Assembly: GCF_000021305.1 (NCBI RefSeq)
Contig: NC_011772.1
Coordinates: 1,526,001 to 1,590,000 of the forward strand
Reading direction: 5' to 3'
From: Bacillus cereus G9842
GTDB taxonomy: Bacteria > Bacillota > Bacilli > Bacillales > Bacillaceae_G
DNA: 64,000 nt
Under the pieces are notes generated by a model. That model had not been told where the DNA came from. It did no database searches and saw only the letters and a program-made list of their open reading frames with translations. Shown here piece after piece: positions 18,053 to 27,008 of the stretch. Both the position numbers and the translations under genes were made by a program. Positions within the stretch are counted from its first letter, which is position 1. Every line of letters starts with the position of its first letter.

Positions 18053-19216
18053 TTACTTGCTTTCATTCATTGCTTTATCTTTAGCACCAAAAGTGTATTT
18101 TAACATTGGTGGTGTAATCATTGTAGTTAAAATAACGACAATAACGATTGCTGTAAAGTAATCTTGTGCTAATAGACCTGAAGAGAGTCCTGTTCCTGCG
18201 ATGATAAGTGCAACTTCACCACGAGAAACCATACCAGAACCGATAATTGCAGAAGACTTTGCATCAAATCCAGTCATGCGTGCACCAACACCACAACCAA
18301 TTAGTTTTGTTAATACAGCGATTACTGTTAATGCTAGGATGAACCAAATTTGATTGCCAATACCGTCAAATGTAATATTCATACCGATACTAACGAAGAA
18401 TACTGGAACGAACATAGCGTAAGCAATTGGTTCTACTTTCTTTTCTACTTCATGTTTGTAGTTTGTTTGAGAAATTGCAATACCAGCAGCGAAAGCACCG
18501 ATAATACCAGCAATTCCTAATAATTCGCCGAAATATGCGAATGAGAAACAGATGATAAGAGCTGCGCTCACGATAGACTCAGATACGCGCAATGGTGATA
18601 ACCAACGCATAATCACTGGTACACCTTTCCATCCAATTAAAATAATAGAAGCGAAGAATACTACTTTCTTCAAGATAATCATTGTTAAGTTAACATCATC
18701 AGTGCCTAAGAAGCTCATTGCGAATGCTAATAAAATAACAACAAGAATATCATCAAATACAGCGGCTCCAAGCATCGTCGTACTCTCACGTGTTTTCATT
18801 TTACCTAAATCACGAAGTGTTTGAACGGAAATACTAACACTTGTCGCACATAGAAGTAACCCTAAGAATACAGCGTTTCCTTGTTCCATTCCCATAACAA
18901 GACCGGAAACGTAACCACCTACGAATGGAAGAATGATACCTCCGAGTGCAACTGCTAAAGAAGAATTGCGATTTGCGTTTAATTCATCTAAGTCTGTTTC
19001 AAGTCCTGCCATAAACATTAAAAGAATAACACCGACATTACTTAATTGTGTTAGAAGCTCTGAATTTTCAATCCAACCTAATATAGCTGGGCCGATAACG
19101 ATACCGACAATTAATTTACCTAGCACAGAAGGTTGACCTAATCTAACACTAAGATCACCAGCAAGCTTTGTACTTAATAAAATAAGTGCAATTTGAAAGA
19201 AAAATTCGAATTCCAT
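18053..19216 (-). CDS. gerN: CPA2 cation:proton antiporter, GerN-like
   Basis: 387 residues with about 12 membrane helices. The N-terminus (LSTKLAGDLSVRLGQPSVLGKL), the GLLLCATSVSISVQTL helix, FDDILVVILLAFA (twin Asp of the transport site) and SGMVSRGEVALIIAGTG near the end mark the NapA/KefB-type CPA2 family. Length equals that of B. cereus GerN, the Na+/H+-K+ antiporter required for inosine-induced germination, and the position near the motility locus fits; the exact paralogue (GerN or GerT-like) is inferred. RBS GAGGAGAGG. Confidence 0.8.
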   Translation of the reverse strand: MEFEFFFQIALILLSTKLAGDLSVRLGQPSVLGKLIVGIVIGPAILGWIENSELLTQLSNVGVILLMFMAGLETDLDELNANRNSSLAVALGGIILPFVGGYVSGLVMGMEQGNAVFLGLLLCATSVSISVQTLRDLGKMKTRESTTMLGAAVFDDILVVILLAFAMSFLGTDDVNLTMIILKKVVFFASIILIGWKGVPVIMRWLSPLRVSESIVSAALIICFSFAYFGELLGIAGIIGAFAAGIAISQTNYKHEVEKKVEPIAYAMFVPVFFVSIGMNITFDGIGNQIWFILALTVIAVLTKLIGCGVGARMTGFDAKSSAIIGSGMVSRGEVALIIAGTGLSSGLLAQDYFTAIVIVVILTTMITPPMLKYTFGAKDKAMNESK

Positions 19217-19309
19217 CTGATCCTCTCCTCATCATTTTTAGTTTTATCATACGATTTCTCGGAATTTGCCTAATGAAAATATGTAAAACCCATTAAACAA
19301 AAGGGTCTG

Positions 19310-19348
19310 ATTACAAGTTCTTTTGAACTCGTAATTTGAACCTGTAAT
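19310..19348. promoter_or_regulatory. Triple half-site operator-like repeat
   Basis: ATTACAAGTTC and GAACTCGTAAT form an inverted repeat (one mismatch) around TTTT, and a third half-site GAACCTGTAAT follows 2 bp later. It lies in the 331-bp divergent gap between the antiporter and the RNase J gene. TATAATA at about 19353 could be a -10. No T run follows, so a protein-binding site is more likely than a terminator. The rest of the gap is AT-rich with nothing else recognisable. Confidence 0.45.
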
Positions 19349-19547
19349 TAATATATAATAGATTTTATAAAAAATCAATGAAAAAATGGGAGCTTTTTGG
19401 GGAAGAAGCTGTCTTATTGAGATATAGGTGTAAGAGTAGCGTGTGAATTTTATATGTATAAAATAGTATGAAGTCCTTTTTCATTACAAATAATAAAGCC
19501 TAAATGCTATTTCACGAATTATAAATGTGAAAAGGAGGTTTTATCAT

Positions 19548-21221
19548 TTGAATTCATTAAAAAATAACTTGTCTATTGTTGCTTTAGGTGGAGTAAATGA
19601 AATAGGAAAAAATATGTATGCTATCCAATATGAAAATGATATTGTCGTCATTGATTGTGGGTCTAAATTTCCAGATGAAAGTTTATTAGGGATTGATTTA
19701 ATAATTCCAGACGTCACATATTTGCAAGAAAATAAAGAAAAAATTCGCGGTTTAGTAGTAACGCACGGGCATGAGGACCATATTGGCGGAATACCATATT
19801 TTTTAAAACAACTAAATGTACCAATCTATGCAACAAAGTTAACGTTAGGTTTAATTGAAATTAAATTAAAGGAACACAATCTTCAAAATGATACGGAATT
19901 AATCGTTATTCATTCAGAATCAGAAATTGATTGTGGTTCTATTAAGGCAACCTTTTTTAAAACGAACCACAGTATTCCAGATTGTCTCGGTATTGTTTTT
20001 CATACACCAGAAGGTACTGTAGTACATACAGGTGATTTTAAATTTGATTTAACACCAGTAAACAATCAACATCCTGATATTCATAAAATGGCTAAAATAG
20101 GAAGTGAAGGTGTACTAGCTTTATTATCTGAAAGCACAAATGCAGAACGCCCAGGTTTTACTCCATCAGAAAGGTCAGTAGGAGAACGGATAGAGGAAAT
20201 ATTTATGAAAGCAAATAGAAAAGTAATTATTTCTACGTTTGCTTCTAATGTGAATCGTGTTCAGCAAATAGTTGAAGCATGTATAAAAACAAATCGAAAA
20301 CTAGCTTTGCTAGGGAGAAGTATGGTAAATGTAGTAGAGGTTGCTCTAGAGAAAGGTTATTTACATATTCCAGAAGGTATGTTAATTGAAGCAAATGAGG
20401 TAAATCGTTTAGATCCAAAGCAGGTTGCATTACTTTGTACAGGAAGTCAAGGAGAACCAATGGCAGCTTTAGCGCGTTTAGCTAGTGGAAACTATAGACA
20501 AGTGGATATTTTACCAGAAGATACGGTTATTATAGCCGCGACCCCTATCCCAGGAAATGAACGTAACGTTTCTCGAATTATCGATAATTTATTTGCATTA
20601 GGAGCAAAGGTGATTTACGGATCAGGTAGTTCTACTGGAGTGCATGTATCCGGTCATGCATATCAAGAAGAGTTGAAGTTAATGCTTACATTAATGAAGC
20701 CAAAATATTTTATTCCAATTCATGGAGAGTTTAGAATGCTACATCACCATAGTTTGTTAGCAGAATCAATTGGTATTGAAAAGGAAAATATCTTTATCGT
20801 ACGTAATGGAGATGTTGTAGATATAAGTAATGAAGTGGCAATTCAATCTAGAAGAATACAAGCAGGAAATATATATGTAGATGGATTAGGAATTGGAGAT
20901 GTTGGAAATGCATTATTACGTGATCGTAAACAACTTTCAGAAGATGGAATGCTCGTTATAGTTATTACTTTTAATAAAGTGGATGGAGAAATAATTTCAG
21001 GTCCTGATATTATTTCTCGTGGATTTGTCTATGTTCGTGATTCAGAAGAATTTTTAAGAGAATTAAATAAATTAGCTGTTATTACAATTAATAATTTAAA
21101 GAAAGAGAATGTGAATAGCTGGGGTATTTTGAAAAGGGAGGTAAGAGAAGCGTTAGGGAGGTATATATATACAAATACAAAACGAAAGCCGATGATTCTT
21201 CCTATAATAATAGAGGTTTAA
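19548..21221 (+). CDS. RNase J family ribonuclease
   Basis: 557 residues. The metallo-beta-lactamase motif THGHEDHIGG binds two zinc ions; VHTGDFKFD supplies the bridging Asp, STFASNVNRVQQI begins the beta-CASP domain, GSGSSTGVHVSGHA and HGEFRML carry later ligands, and RGFVYV lies in the C-terminal domain. RNase J enzymes are 5'-3' exo- and endoribonucleases. The start is TTG at 19548, directly behind AAAGGAGGTTTT; the longer GTG frame would place that RBS inside the gene. The B. cereus group encodes RnjA and RnjB elsewhere, so this may be a third paralogue. Confidence 0.85.
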   Translation: MNSLKNNLSIVALGGVNEIGKNMYAIQYENDIVVIDCGSKFPDESLLGIDLIIPDVTYLQENKEKIRGLVVTHGHEDHIGGIPYFLKQLNVPIYATKLTLGLIEIKLKEHNLQNDTELIVIHSESEIDCGSIKATFFKTNHSIPDCLGIVFHTPEGTVVHTGDFKFDLTPVNNQHPDIHKMAKIGSEGVLALLSESTNAERPGFTPSERSVGERIEEIFMKANRKVIISTFASNVNRVQQIVEACIKTNRKLALLGRSMVNVVEVALEKGYLHIPEGMLIEANEVNRLDPKQVALLCTGSQGEPMAALARLASGNYRQVDILPEDTVIIAATPIPGNERNVSRIIDNLFALGAKVIYGSGSSTGVHVSGHAYQEELKLMLTLMKPKYFIPIHGEFRMLHHHSLLAESIGIEKENIFIVRNGDVVDISNEVAIQSRRIQAGNIYVDGLGIGDVGNALLRDRKQLSEDGMLVIVITFNKVDGEIISGPDIISRGFVYVRDSEEFLRELNKLAVITINNLKKENVNSWGILKREVREALGRYIYTNTKRKPMILPIIIEV

Positions 21222-21225
21222 TAGT

Positions 21226-21258
21226 AAAAAAAGAATTCTCGTATGGGAATTCTTTTTT
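21226..21258 (+). terminator. Terminator after the RNase J gene
   Basis: AAAAAAGAATTC and GAATTCTTTTTT form a stem with a short loop. Confidence 0.85.
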
Positions 21259-21315
21259 GTTTTGAAGACAAAATGAACATATAATGAAATAAATAGAAAT
21301 GGAAGGAAATAAAAG

Positions 21316-22146
21316 ATGTTATTAAATAAACGCTTTACAATTGGAGAAATGGCAAAAATGCATAATATAGCGGAATCAACTTTACGCTATTATGATGAGA
21401 AGGGAATTTTTCATCCGTCCACTGTGGACCCGCAAACAAATTATCGTTATTACACAATCGATCAATTTTCACTATTAGATACGATTAAATTTTTACGCCA
21501 GTTAAATATTCCGTTAAAGGAAATTAAGAAATATATTGATGAAAGAAATCCAGCATACGCACTCAATTTACTGGAAAAACAACAAGAAATGATGTTGAAA
21601 AAACAAAGAGAAATTGAGTATGCTTTGGCGAAAATGGAGCATAGAATTCATTTAATTAAGGAAGCAACAAAAGCAAAAGCTGAACAAATGGTAATTAAAG
21701 AGATCCCGCAGCGGAAAATTACAGCAATTGCGGTTGCCCCGAATACGACGGATGATATGTTTGAGTACTACATCCATTCGTTGCAAAAAAATATGAGGCA
21801 AATGGATGATAGTTTATTTTCTGGAGATATTGGTGTAACTGTTGCGGAAAAAGGATTAATGCAAAATGAGTTTCAAGCATATAGCAGTGTATTTATTCTT
21901 TTGGATTATATGCCGTATGAAGTGCATACTTCAGATGAAATTAAAGAAGGTTTATATGCTTGTTCTTATCATCATGGACCATATGAAGAAACAGATGCAA
22001 CGTACAAGGAGTTACTTACATACATTGATAAAGAAGGTTACGAAGTACATGGAGATTCGATTGAGATTGGATTGATTGATTGGTCTGTAACAGAAGATCC
22101 TGAGGAGCAAGTAACAGAAATTCAAATTCCTATAATGAAAAAATAA
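21316..22146 (+). CDS. MerR family regulator with GyrI-like effector domain
   Basis: 276 residues. Residues 5-75 form the MerR winged helix (FTIGEMAKMHNIAESTLRYY, then NYRYYTIDQFSLLDTIKFLR), followed by a long dimerisation helix (about 80-120) and a C-terminal GyrI/BmrR-like ligand-binding domain (about 125-276). This is the layout of multidrug-sensing activators such as BmrR and BltR. The adjacent MATE pump and its operator make that pump the likely target. Confidence 0.88.
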   Translation: MLLNKRFTIGEMAKMHNIAESTLRYYDEKGIFHPSTVDPQTNYRYYTIDQFSLLDTIKFLRQLNIPLKEIKKYIDERNPAYALNLLEKQQEMMLKKQREIEYALAKMEHRIHLIKEATKAKAEQMVIKEIPQRKITAIAVAPNTTDDMFEYYIHSLQKNMRQMDDSLFSGDIGVTVAEKGLMQNEFQAYSSVFILLDYMPYEVHTSDEIKEGLYACSYHHGPYEETDATYKELLTYIDKEGYEVHGDSIEIGLIDWSVTEDPEEQVTEIQIPIMKK

Positions 22147-22225
22147 AGCAATAAGTTGTAAGACTCGTATAATTACAAATGAGGATCAAACACGATAATT
22201 AAGTTACTTATTTTTTAATTCTCTA

Positions 22226-22256
22226 TTGACCTTCAAGTTACTTGAAGGTTTAAACT
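22226..22256 (+). promoter_or_regulatory. MerR-type promoter/operator of the MATE pump
   Basis: TTGACC (22226-22231) and TAAACT (22251-22256) are separated by 19 bp. A perfect palindrome, ACCTTCAAGT-T-ACTTGAAGGT (22229-22249), fills the spacer. An over-long spacer with a dyad in it is the hallmark of promoters activated by MerR regulators through DNA distortion. Confidence 0.85.
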
Positions 22257-22293
22257 AAGAAAAGAGAGTTGAAAAAAAGGAGCATATTAGAGT

Positions 22294-23649
22294 ATGGAAG
22301 CAACAGAAAAGTTAAGAGAAAAACCGATAAAAAGCTTATTTATTTCATATTTAATACCAGCCGTCCTCGGAATGGTATTAATGTCAGTGAATATTGTAAT
22401 TGATGCGGTTATGATTAGTAGAGGAGTTGGGGCGAACGGTTTAGCAGGAGTGAACGTGGCTATTCCAGCCTTTTCGATTTTCTTCTCTATTTCATTATGG
22501 ATTGGAATGGGCGGGGCAACGTTATATTCCATTGCATTAGGTGAAAATAAACGAGAGAGAGCAAGGTCTATTTTTACTCAATCAATGACGGTAGCAGTTG
22601 TTATCGTAGGTGTTTTAGCAGCTATTTGCTTATGGAGAATAGAAGATTTAGCATACTTATTTGGTGCAAATGAAGTGATTTTACCGTATGCATTAGACTA
22701 TTTACACGTATTATTAACATTTGGAATGATATACGTTTTAGAAAATATTTTAAGTACATTTATTCGAAATGATGGAAATCCTAATTTAGCGATGGCAGGT
22801 CTTGTTGTAACGGCTGTATTAAATATCGTGTTTGACTACATCTTTATTTTTATTTTTGGATGGGGCGTAACAGGTGCTGCTTCAGCGACTATTCTTTCGG
22901 CAGCGATTGGTTTCCTTGTATTATTAACTCATTTCTTTAGAAAAAGTAGTATCTTAAAGTGGACGAAATTCCATTTTGAATGGGATACTGTCAAACAAAT
23001 TATGGTGATTGGTTTCCCAAGTTTTACAGCAGAAAGTACGGTTGCAATCGTAACGATTGGTTTTAATATCGCATTCGTCCAATATGCAGGAGAAGTAGGA
23101 GTAGCTTCCTATGCGATGGTGAATAGTATTCATGCAATGACATTACTACTATTCTTCGGTGTAGGTGCTGCATTGCAACCAATTGCTAGTTTCCATTATG
23201 GTGCAAACTTATCAGAAAGATTGCGTGAAGGATTGAAGTTTGCTGTGAAAATTGCAGTTGTCCTCGGAGGCGTTGCGATAATTGTCGGATTATTCTTCGG
23301 GAAATATATCATTGGTTTATTTGATGTTCAATCTCCAGAATTATTGGAGTTAACCTTAACAGGTATTAGTTTATTCTTTATCCAATACGTATTTTTAGGT
23401 TATAACATTGTGTATGGAGAGTACTTCCAATCAGTGCGACAAACGAAGAAATCAGTACTTATTATAATGAGCCGAGGATTACTATTTATTCTTCCATTGT
23501 TATGGATTATGCCAAAATTATTTGGGATAAACGGAATTTGGCTCGTTATGCCAGTTGCGGAAGTAATGACAGCGATTATCGTATTTACGATGAATCGTAT
23601 AAAACATCCTGTTCCATTAAATATGGCAGGAGAGAAAGAAGCGATATGA
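22294..23649 (+). CDS. MATE family multidrug efflux protein
   Basis: 451 residues with 12 membrane helices in two MatE halves. Typical pieces are the N-terminal IKSLFISYLIPAVLGMV, STFIRNDGNPNLAMAG and GFPSFTAESTVAIVT at the start of the second half. MATE proteins expel cationic compounds using Na+ or H+. RBS AAAAAGGAG. Located 147 bp after the MerR regulator with its own MerR-type promoter. Confidence 0.9.
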   Translation: MEATEKLREKPIKSLFISYLIPAVLGMVLMSVNIVIDAVMISRGVGANGLAGVNVAIPAFSIFFSISLWIGMGGATLYSIALGENKRERARSIFTQSMTVAVVIVGVLAAICLWRIEDLAYLFGANEVILPYALDYLHVLLTFGMIYVLENILSTFIRNDGNPNLAMAGLVVTAVLNIVFDYIFIFIFGWGVTGAASATILSAAIGFLVLLTHFFRKSSILKWTKFHFEWDTVKQIMVIGFPSFTAESTVAIVTIGFNIAFVQYAGEVGVASYAMVNSIHAMTLLLFFGVGAALQPIASFHYGANLSERLREGLKFAVKIAVVLGGVAIIVGLFFGKYIIGLFDVQSPELLELTLTGISLFFIQYVFLGYNIVYGEYFQSVRQTKKSVLIIMSRGLLFILPLLWIMPKLFGINGIWLVMPVAEVMTAIIVFTMNRIKHPVPLNMAGEKEAI

Positions 23650-23655
23650 TGAAGA

Positions 23656-23686
23656 AAATCCCCTTAAGCAATTAAGGGGATTTTTT
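23656..23686. terminator. Bidirectional terminator
   Basis: AAAATCCCCTTAA and TTAAGGGGATTTT stem with a 4-nt loop and TTTTTT between the MATE gene and the convergent DUF421 gene. Confidence 0.9.
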
Positions 23687-24350
23687 ATTCCTTTAAACTA
23701 ATCGCAAAAGATCCATCCGTTTCTTGAACAGAAGCAAAGGCAACGTTTTTAATATTTGTAATTCCTTTTTCTTTTAATTCTTTATATAACCATTTTTCAT
23801 TTTTATGTATTAACTTTAAGTTATCATATTGAATTTGTGAATCGACGATAAGGGCAATTGGTAACCCAGCATACTTAACATCTATGTTTAAATCTTTTGG
23901 AGTTAATGGTACAAGTTCTCTTTTTGGTAAAATACTAATAGCGCCGTTCGCTTCTAAAATAGCGTATTCAATTTCATGAACACTTGGATAACCTGCAACG
24001 CGAAGATTAGAAAGGAGTTCTGCAATGGGGTATCTACTTTTTTGTAAGTTCTCAAAAATAATATCACCATGTTTAATTAAAATGATAGGGTGTCCGAGAA
24101 TAAAGCGATTTAGTTTGTTAAATAGGCTTAATTTTGTAAGGAGTAAATGTAAACATGTGATAACAACCATACCGAGAAATGCTTGTAAAGCACCAGAGAC
24201 GGGTATGGCCTGGAAAGCTAAATAAGATAAAAAAATTATAGCCCCAAAATCATGAGGAGTTAGTTGTGCTAACGCGGATTTACCGAGTAACTTAAGCGAT
24301 AGTAAAAATAAGATAAAAAAGAACGACACGTTACATAAAAAGAGAAGCAA
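23685..24350 (-). CDS. DUF421 membrane protein (YetF/YcaP-like)
   Basis: About 221 residues: three N-terminal membrane helices (residues 1-75), then a cytosolic domain with GHPIILIKHGDIIFENL, VHEIEYAILEANGAISILPK and a C-terminal part typical of DUF421. I start it at TTG 24350 because the GAAGGAG on the minus strand sits 8 nt before it; the GTG at 24359 has no space for an RBS. Family members affect spores or membrane properties in Bacillus but have no defined activity. Confidence 0.82.
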   Translation of the reverse strand: MLLFLCNVSFFFILFLLSLKLLGKSALAQLTPHDFGAIIFLSYLAFQAIPVSGALQAFLGMVVITCLHLLLTKLSLFNKLNRFILGHPIILIKHGDIIFENLQKSRYPIAELLSNLRVAGYPSVHEIEYAILEANGAISILPKRELVPLTPKDLNIDVKYAGLPIALIVDSQIQYDNLKLIHKNEKWLYKELKEKGITNIKNVAFASVQETDGSFAISLKE

Positions 24351-24511
24351 TAGAGACACTCCTTCGTGTAAAGTTGTACTTACTATTCCCGAAAGTAATA
24401 TAAATATTACCTTTCAGAGGATAAATTAGGGTTTATTCAAATCTGTCTGTATACAAACAAATAAATGGATATTATCATGAAGGAAGTAAAAGAAAATAGG
24501 AGTATATGAAT

Positions 24512-25090
24512 ATGAGAAAGAAGAAAATAATGAAGTGCATTTTAGTTGTCATAATGATTTGCGCCGTGTATATGGGTTTTTTACAATATCACATTTATAA
24601 GCATGGGCATATGAATGCAACCTACGATGCTGACTACATAATTGTACTAGGATCGAAAGTAAATGGGACGAAACCATCTTATTCATTGCAATATCGTATT
24701 GATAAAGCAGCTGAATATTTAAAATCACATGAGAAAACAATTGCTATTGTATCTGGCGGACAAGGAAAAGGTGAAGACATTTCAGAAGCATTAGCAATGA
24801 AACAAGGATTAATAAAACAAAACATCGCAGAAGACCGTATTATAATGGAGGACAAATCTACGAGCACAGATGAGAACATTACATTCTCAAAACCGTTAAT
24901 ACCAGCCGATATGAAAAAAGGTATGATCGTAACAAACGATTTTCATATGTTTAGAGCAAAAAAAATAGCGGCCAAACAAGGTTTACAATTAGAAGGCCTT
25001 CCGGCAAAAACACCGAAACCAATCATCATTCCATCGAATGTACGAGAATATTTAGCAATTACACAATATTGGTTTATGAATCGAATATAG
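24512..25090 (+). CDS. YdcF family protein (DUF218)
   Basis: 192 residues with one N-terminal membrane helix (residues 7-27) and a cytosolic or extracellular DUF218 domain: DADYIIVLGSKVNG, IVSGGQGKGEDISEA, STSTDENITFS and GMIVTNDFHMFRA are the conserved blocks shared with SanA/ElyC/YdcF. Members affect envelope integrity; the chemistry is unknown. An alternative ATG two codons upstream is only 3 nt from the RBS TAGGAG. Confidence 0.85.
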   Translation: MRKKKIMKCILVVIMICAVYMGFLQYHIYKHGHMNATYDADYIIVLGSKVNGTKPSYSLQYRIDKAAEYLKSHEKTIAIVSGGQGKGEDISEALAMKQGLIKQNIAEDRIIMEDKSTSTDENITFSKPLIPADMKKGMIVTNDFHMFRAKKIAAKQGLQLEGLPAKTPKPIIIPSNVREYLAITQYWFMNRI

Positions 25091-25092
25091 AG

Positions 25093-25130
25093 AAAATAAT
25101 CCCGCCTGAAATTTCAGGCGGGATTATTTT
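25093..25130. terminator. Terminator after the YdcF gene
   Basis: A perfect palindrome: AAAATAATCCCGCCTGAAA pairs with its complement ending GGGATTATTTT. GC-rich core. Confidence 0.88.
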
Positions 25131-25238
25131 AGAGGAAAATCTTACAAATATGTCACGTTCGTGAAAGGTAAAGCGATAGTTTCTGGAATGGTTTCCTGAC
25201 ATAATGAAGGTAACAAAAACTATTTAGAGGTGAATCGG

Positions 25239-25556
25239 ATGAAAGGAAATAATATTTTATCTTCGTTATGTTACTTTAGTATATTTTTTGCACCATTTTT
25301 ACTACCAATTATCGTGTACTTTGTTGCAGAAGATGAAGTGAAGTATCACGCGAAAAAAGCATTTTGGTCACATGTTTTCCCATACGCAATCTTATTTGGA
25401 GGACTAGCAGTATCAGGAATGTACGGTTTAGGTTTCGATCAATCTGACGGTGCTGGAATTGGAATGATTATCACATATGCAGTGTTCATTCTTGTAGGAA
25501 TTTATTACTTTATTTGGAATATCGTCAGAGGTATTAAAGTTTTGAAAACGGCGTAA
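25239..25556 (+). CDS. DUF4870 membrane protein
   Basis: 105 residues with three membrane helices. PIIVYFVAEDEVKYHAKKAFW between helices 1 and 2 is the conserved DUF4870 stretch (Tic20-like fold). Start at ATG 25239 behind TTAGAGGTG. Function unknown. Its terminator has been split by the IS element that follows. Confidence 0.82.
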   Translation: MKGNNILSSLCYFSIFFAPFLLPIIVYFVAEDEVKYHAKKAFWSHVFPYAILFGGLAVSGMYGLGFDQSDGAGIGMIITYAVFILVGIYYFIWNIVRGIKVLKTA

Positions 25557-25653
25557 TAAGATAAGTATAATTTCATTTACCGTATTGATAAACGTTTTAA
25601 AAAAGAGCAATTCAAAATGAAGTGACCCCTAAAAGTTAGACACGGTTATTTCA

Positions 25654-26463
25654 TTAGGCAGCTTGATAAAAGTGAGTCCGGTATTGTACCGGGCTCATTT
25701 TTAATTTTTCCTTAATCCGTTTCGTATTATAATAATCTATATATTTTTCTAATTCTATTTTAAAGTGCTCTACATTTTCAAATTCTTTTATGTAGAGGAA
25801 CTCCGACTTCATAATCCCAAAGAAATTTTCTATTACTGCGTTGTCGTAACAGTTGCCTTTTCGAGACATACTCTGGACGATAGCTCTTGATTCAAGAGTA
25901 CGGACGTACTGTCTCATTTGATAATGCCATCCTTGATCCGAATGCATCAGTAGCTGGTGCGTTTCAGGTAAACGTTCCAATGCTTTCTCTAACATGTCTG
26001 AAACAAGCGAATACGTCGGTCTAGAACCAATTGTATAGGTAATAATTTCACCATTATACAAATCTAATACAGGTGATACATACAGTTTTTCTCCAAACAA
26101 TTTAAACTCTGTGATGTCTGTTACCCACTTTTGATTCGGTGCATCTGTATGAAAATTACGCTCTAAAATATTAGGTGCAATTCTACCGACTTTTCCTTTA
26201 TAGGATTTATATTTCTTCATACGCACAACACACTTTAACCCAAGCTCTTTCATAATGCGCTGAACCTTCTTGTGGTTCACTTTCTGGCCACGATTCGTTA
26301 ATTCATCACGAATGCGACGGTAACCATAACGACCTTCATTTTCCTCATAAATCGCTTTAATCTCAGCTTTCAAATCGGCATCTACATCTGGACGATTCAT
26401 TTTCTTTACTAAATCATAATACGTGCTTCGAGGAATAGTAGCTAGCTCCACGAGTGCCTTCAC
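25654..26463 (-). CDS. IS3-family transposase OrfB (DDE integrase core)
   Basis: At least 269 residues: an HTH_21-like N-terminus (YEENEGRYGYRRIRDEL), then the rve core with Asp in WVTDITEF, Asp in LMHSDQGWHY and Glu in AVIENFFGIMKSE, the DDE triad. The frame is open upstream of this start into orfA, including ELRHKYSVKALVEL, so the active enzyme is probably the OrfAB frameshift fusion. The ATG/GTG-type start given here may not be used. Confidence 0.9.
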   Translation of the reverse strand: MKALVELATIPRSTYYDLVKKMNRPDVDADLKAEIKAIYEENEGRYGYRRIRDELTNRGQKVNHKKVQRIMKELGLKCVVRMKKYKSYKGKVGRIAPNILERNFHTDAPNQKWVTDITEFKLFGEKLYVSPVLDLYNGEIITYTIGSRPTYSLVSDMLEKALERLPETHQLLMHSDQGWHYQMRQYVRTLESRAIVQSMSRKGNCYDNAVIENFFGIMKSEFLYIKEFENVEHFKIELEKYIDYYNTKRIKEKLKMSPVQYRTHFYQAA

Positions 26464-26489
26464 CGAATATTTATGCCTTAATTCATAGA

Positions 26490-27008
26490 CTACTTGCGCT
26501 TTGTCTTGTTTTGTGATTTTTCCTTGTTTTGAACTAAGGCATTTAACTTTTTTAAGTACTCATTTTCCATCTCAAGCTGTTTAATGCGTGCTTCAAGTGC
26601 TTCGACTGACCCTTCAGCTAAAGGTTGTTTTAATTGTTTATTTGAATCTTTTTTCATGGATGGACGCCCCTTTTTCTTAGATTGAAGGGCATCAATTCCT
26701 TGTGTTTCGAGCTGTTTTTTCCAAACAGAAATCGTTGAAGGGGCAGGAATATTAAAGATAGCTGCCGTCTCAAATAAGGACATACCGTTTTCAATCATAA
26801 AGTTTAGTACGTCTAGTTTAAATTGTTGTGTGTAATTTGTACATCGTTTTAGAAAAGCTTCCAGACCATTCTGTTTATATTGGTTTACCCAATTCAAAAT
26901 GATTGTGTCACTTATACCGAGCGATCTACCCATTTCTCGATAACTTTCATTTCCGTTCAAATAACGTAGAACGATTTGTATTTTTTCATCAGCTGTAAAT
27001 TTAGCCAT
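26490..27008 (-). CDS. IS3-family OrfA (helix-turn-helix protein)
   Basis: 172 residues with two helix-turn-helix units (about 1-50 and 60-110: SYREMGRSLGISDTIILNW and SLFETAAIFNIPAPSTISVW) and a C-terminal coiled coil (EALEARIKQLEMENEYLKKL). It binds the IS ends. A slippery heptamer A-AAA-AAG lies at 26547-26553 (minus strand) in the correct phase for a -1 frameshift into orfB. RBS GGAGGTGCAG. Confidence 0.88.
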   Translation of the reverse strand: MAKFTADEKIQIVLRYLNGNESYREMGRSLGISDTIILNWVNQYKQNGLEAFLKRCTNYTQQFKLDVLNFMIENGMSLFETAAIFNIPAPSTISVWKKQLETQGIDALQSKKKGRPSMKKDSNKQLKQPLAEGSVEALEARIKQLEMENEYLKKLNALVQNKEKSQNKTKRK

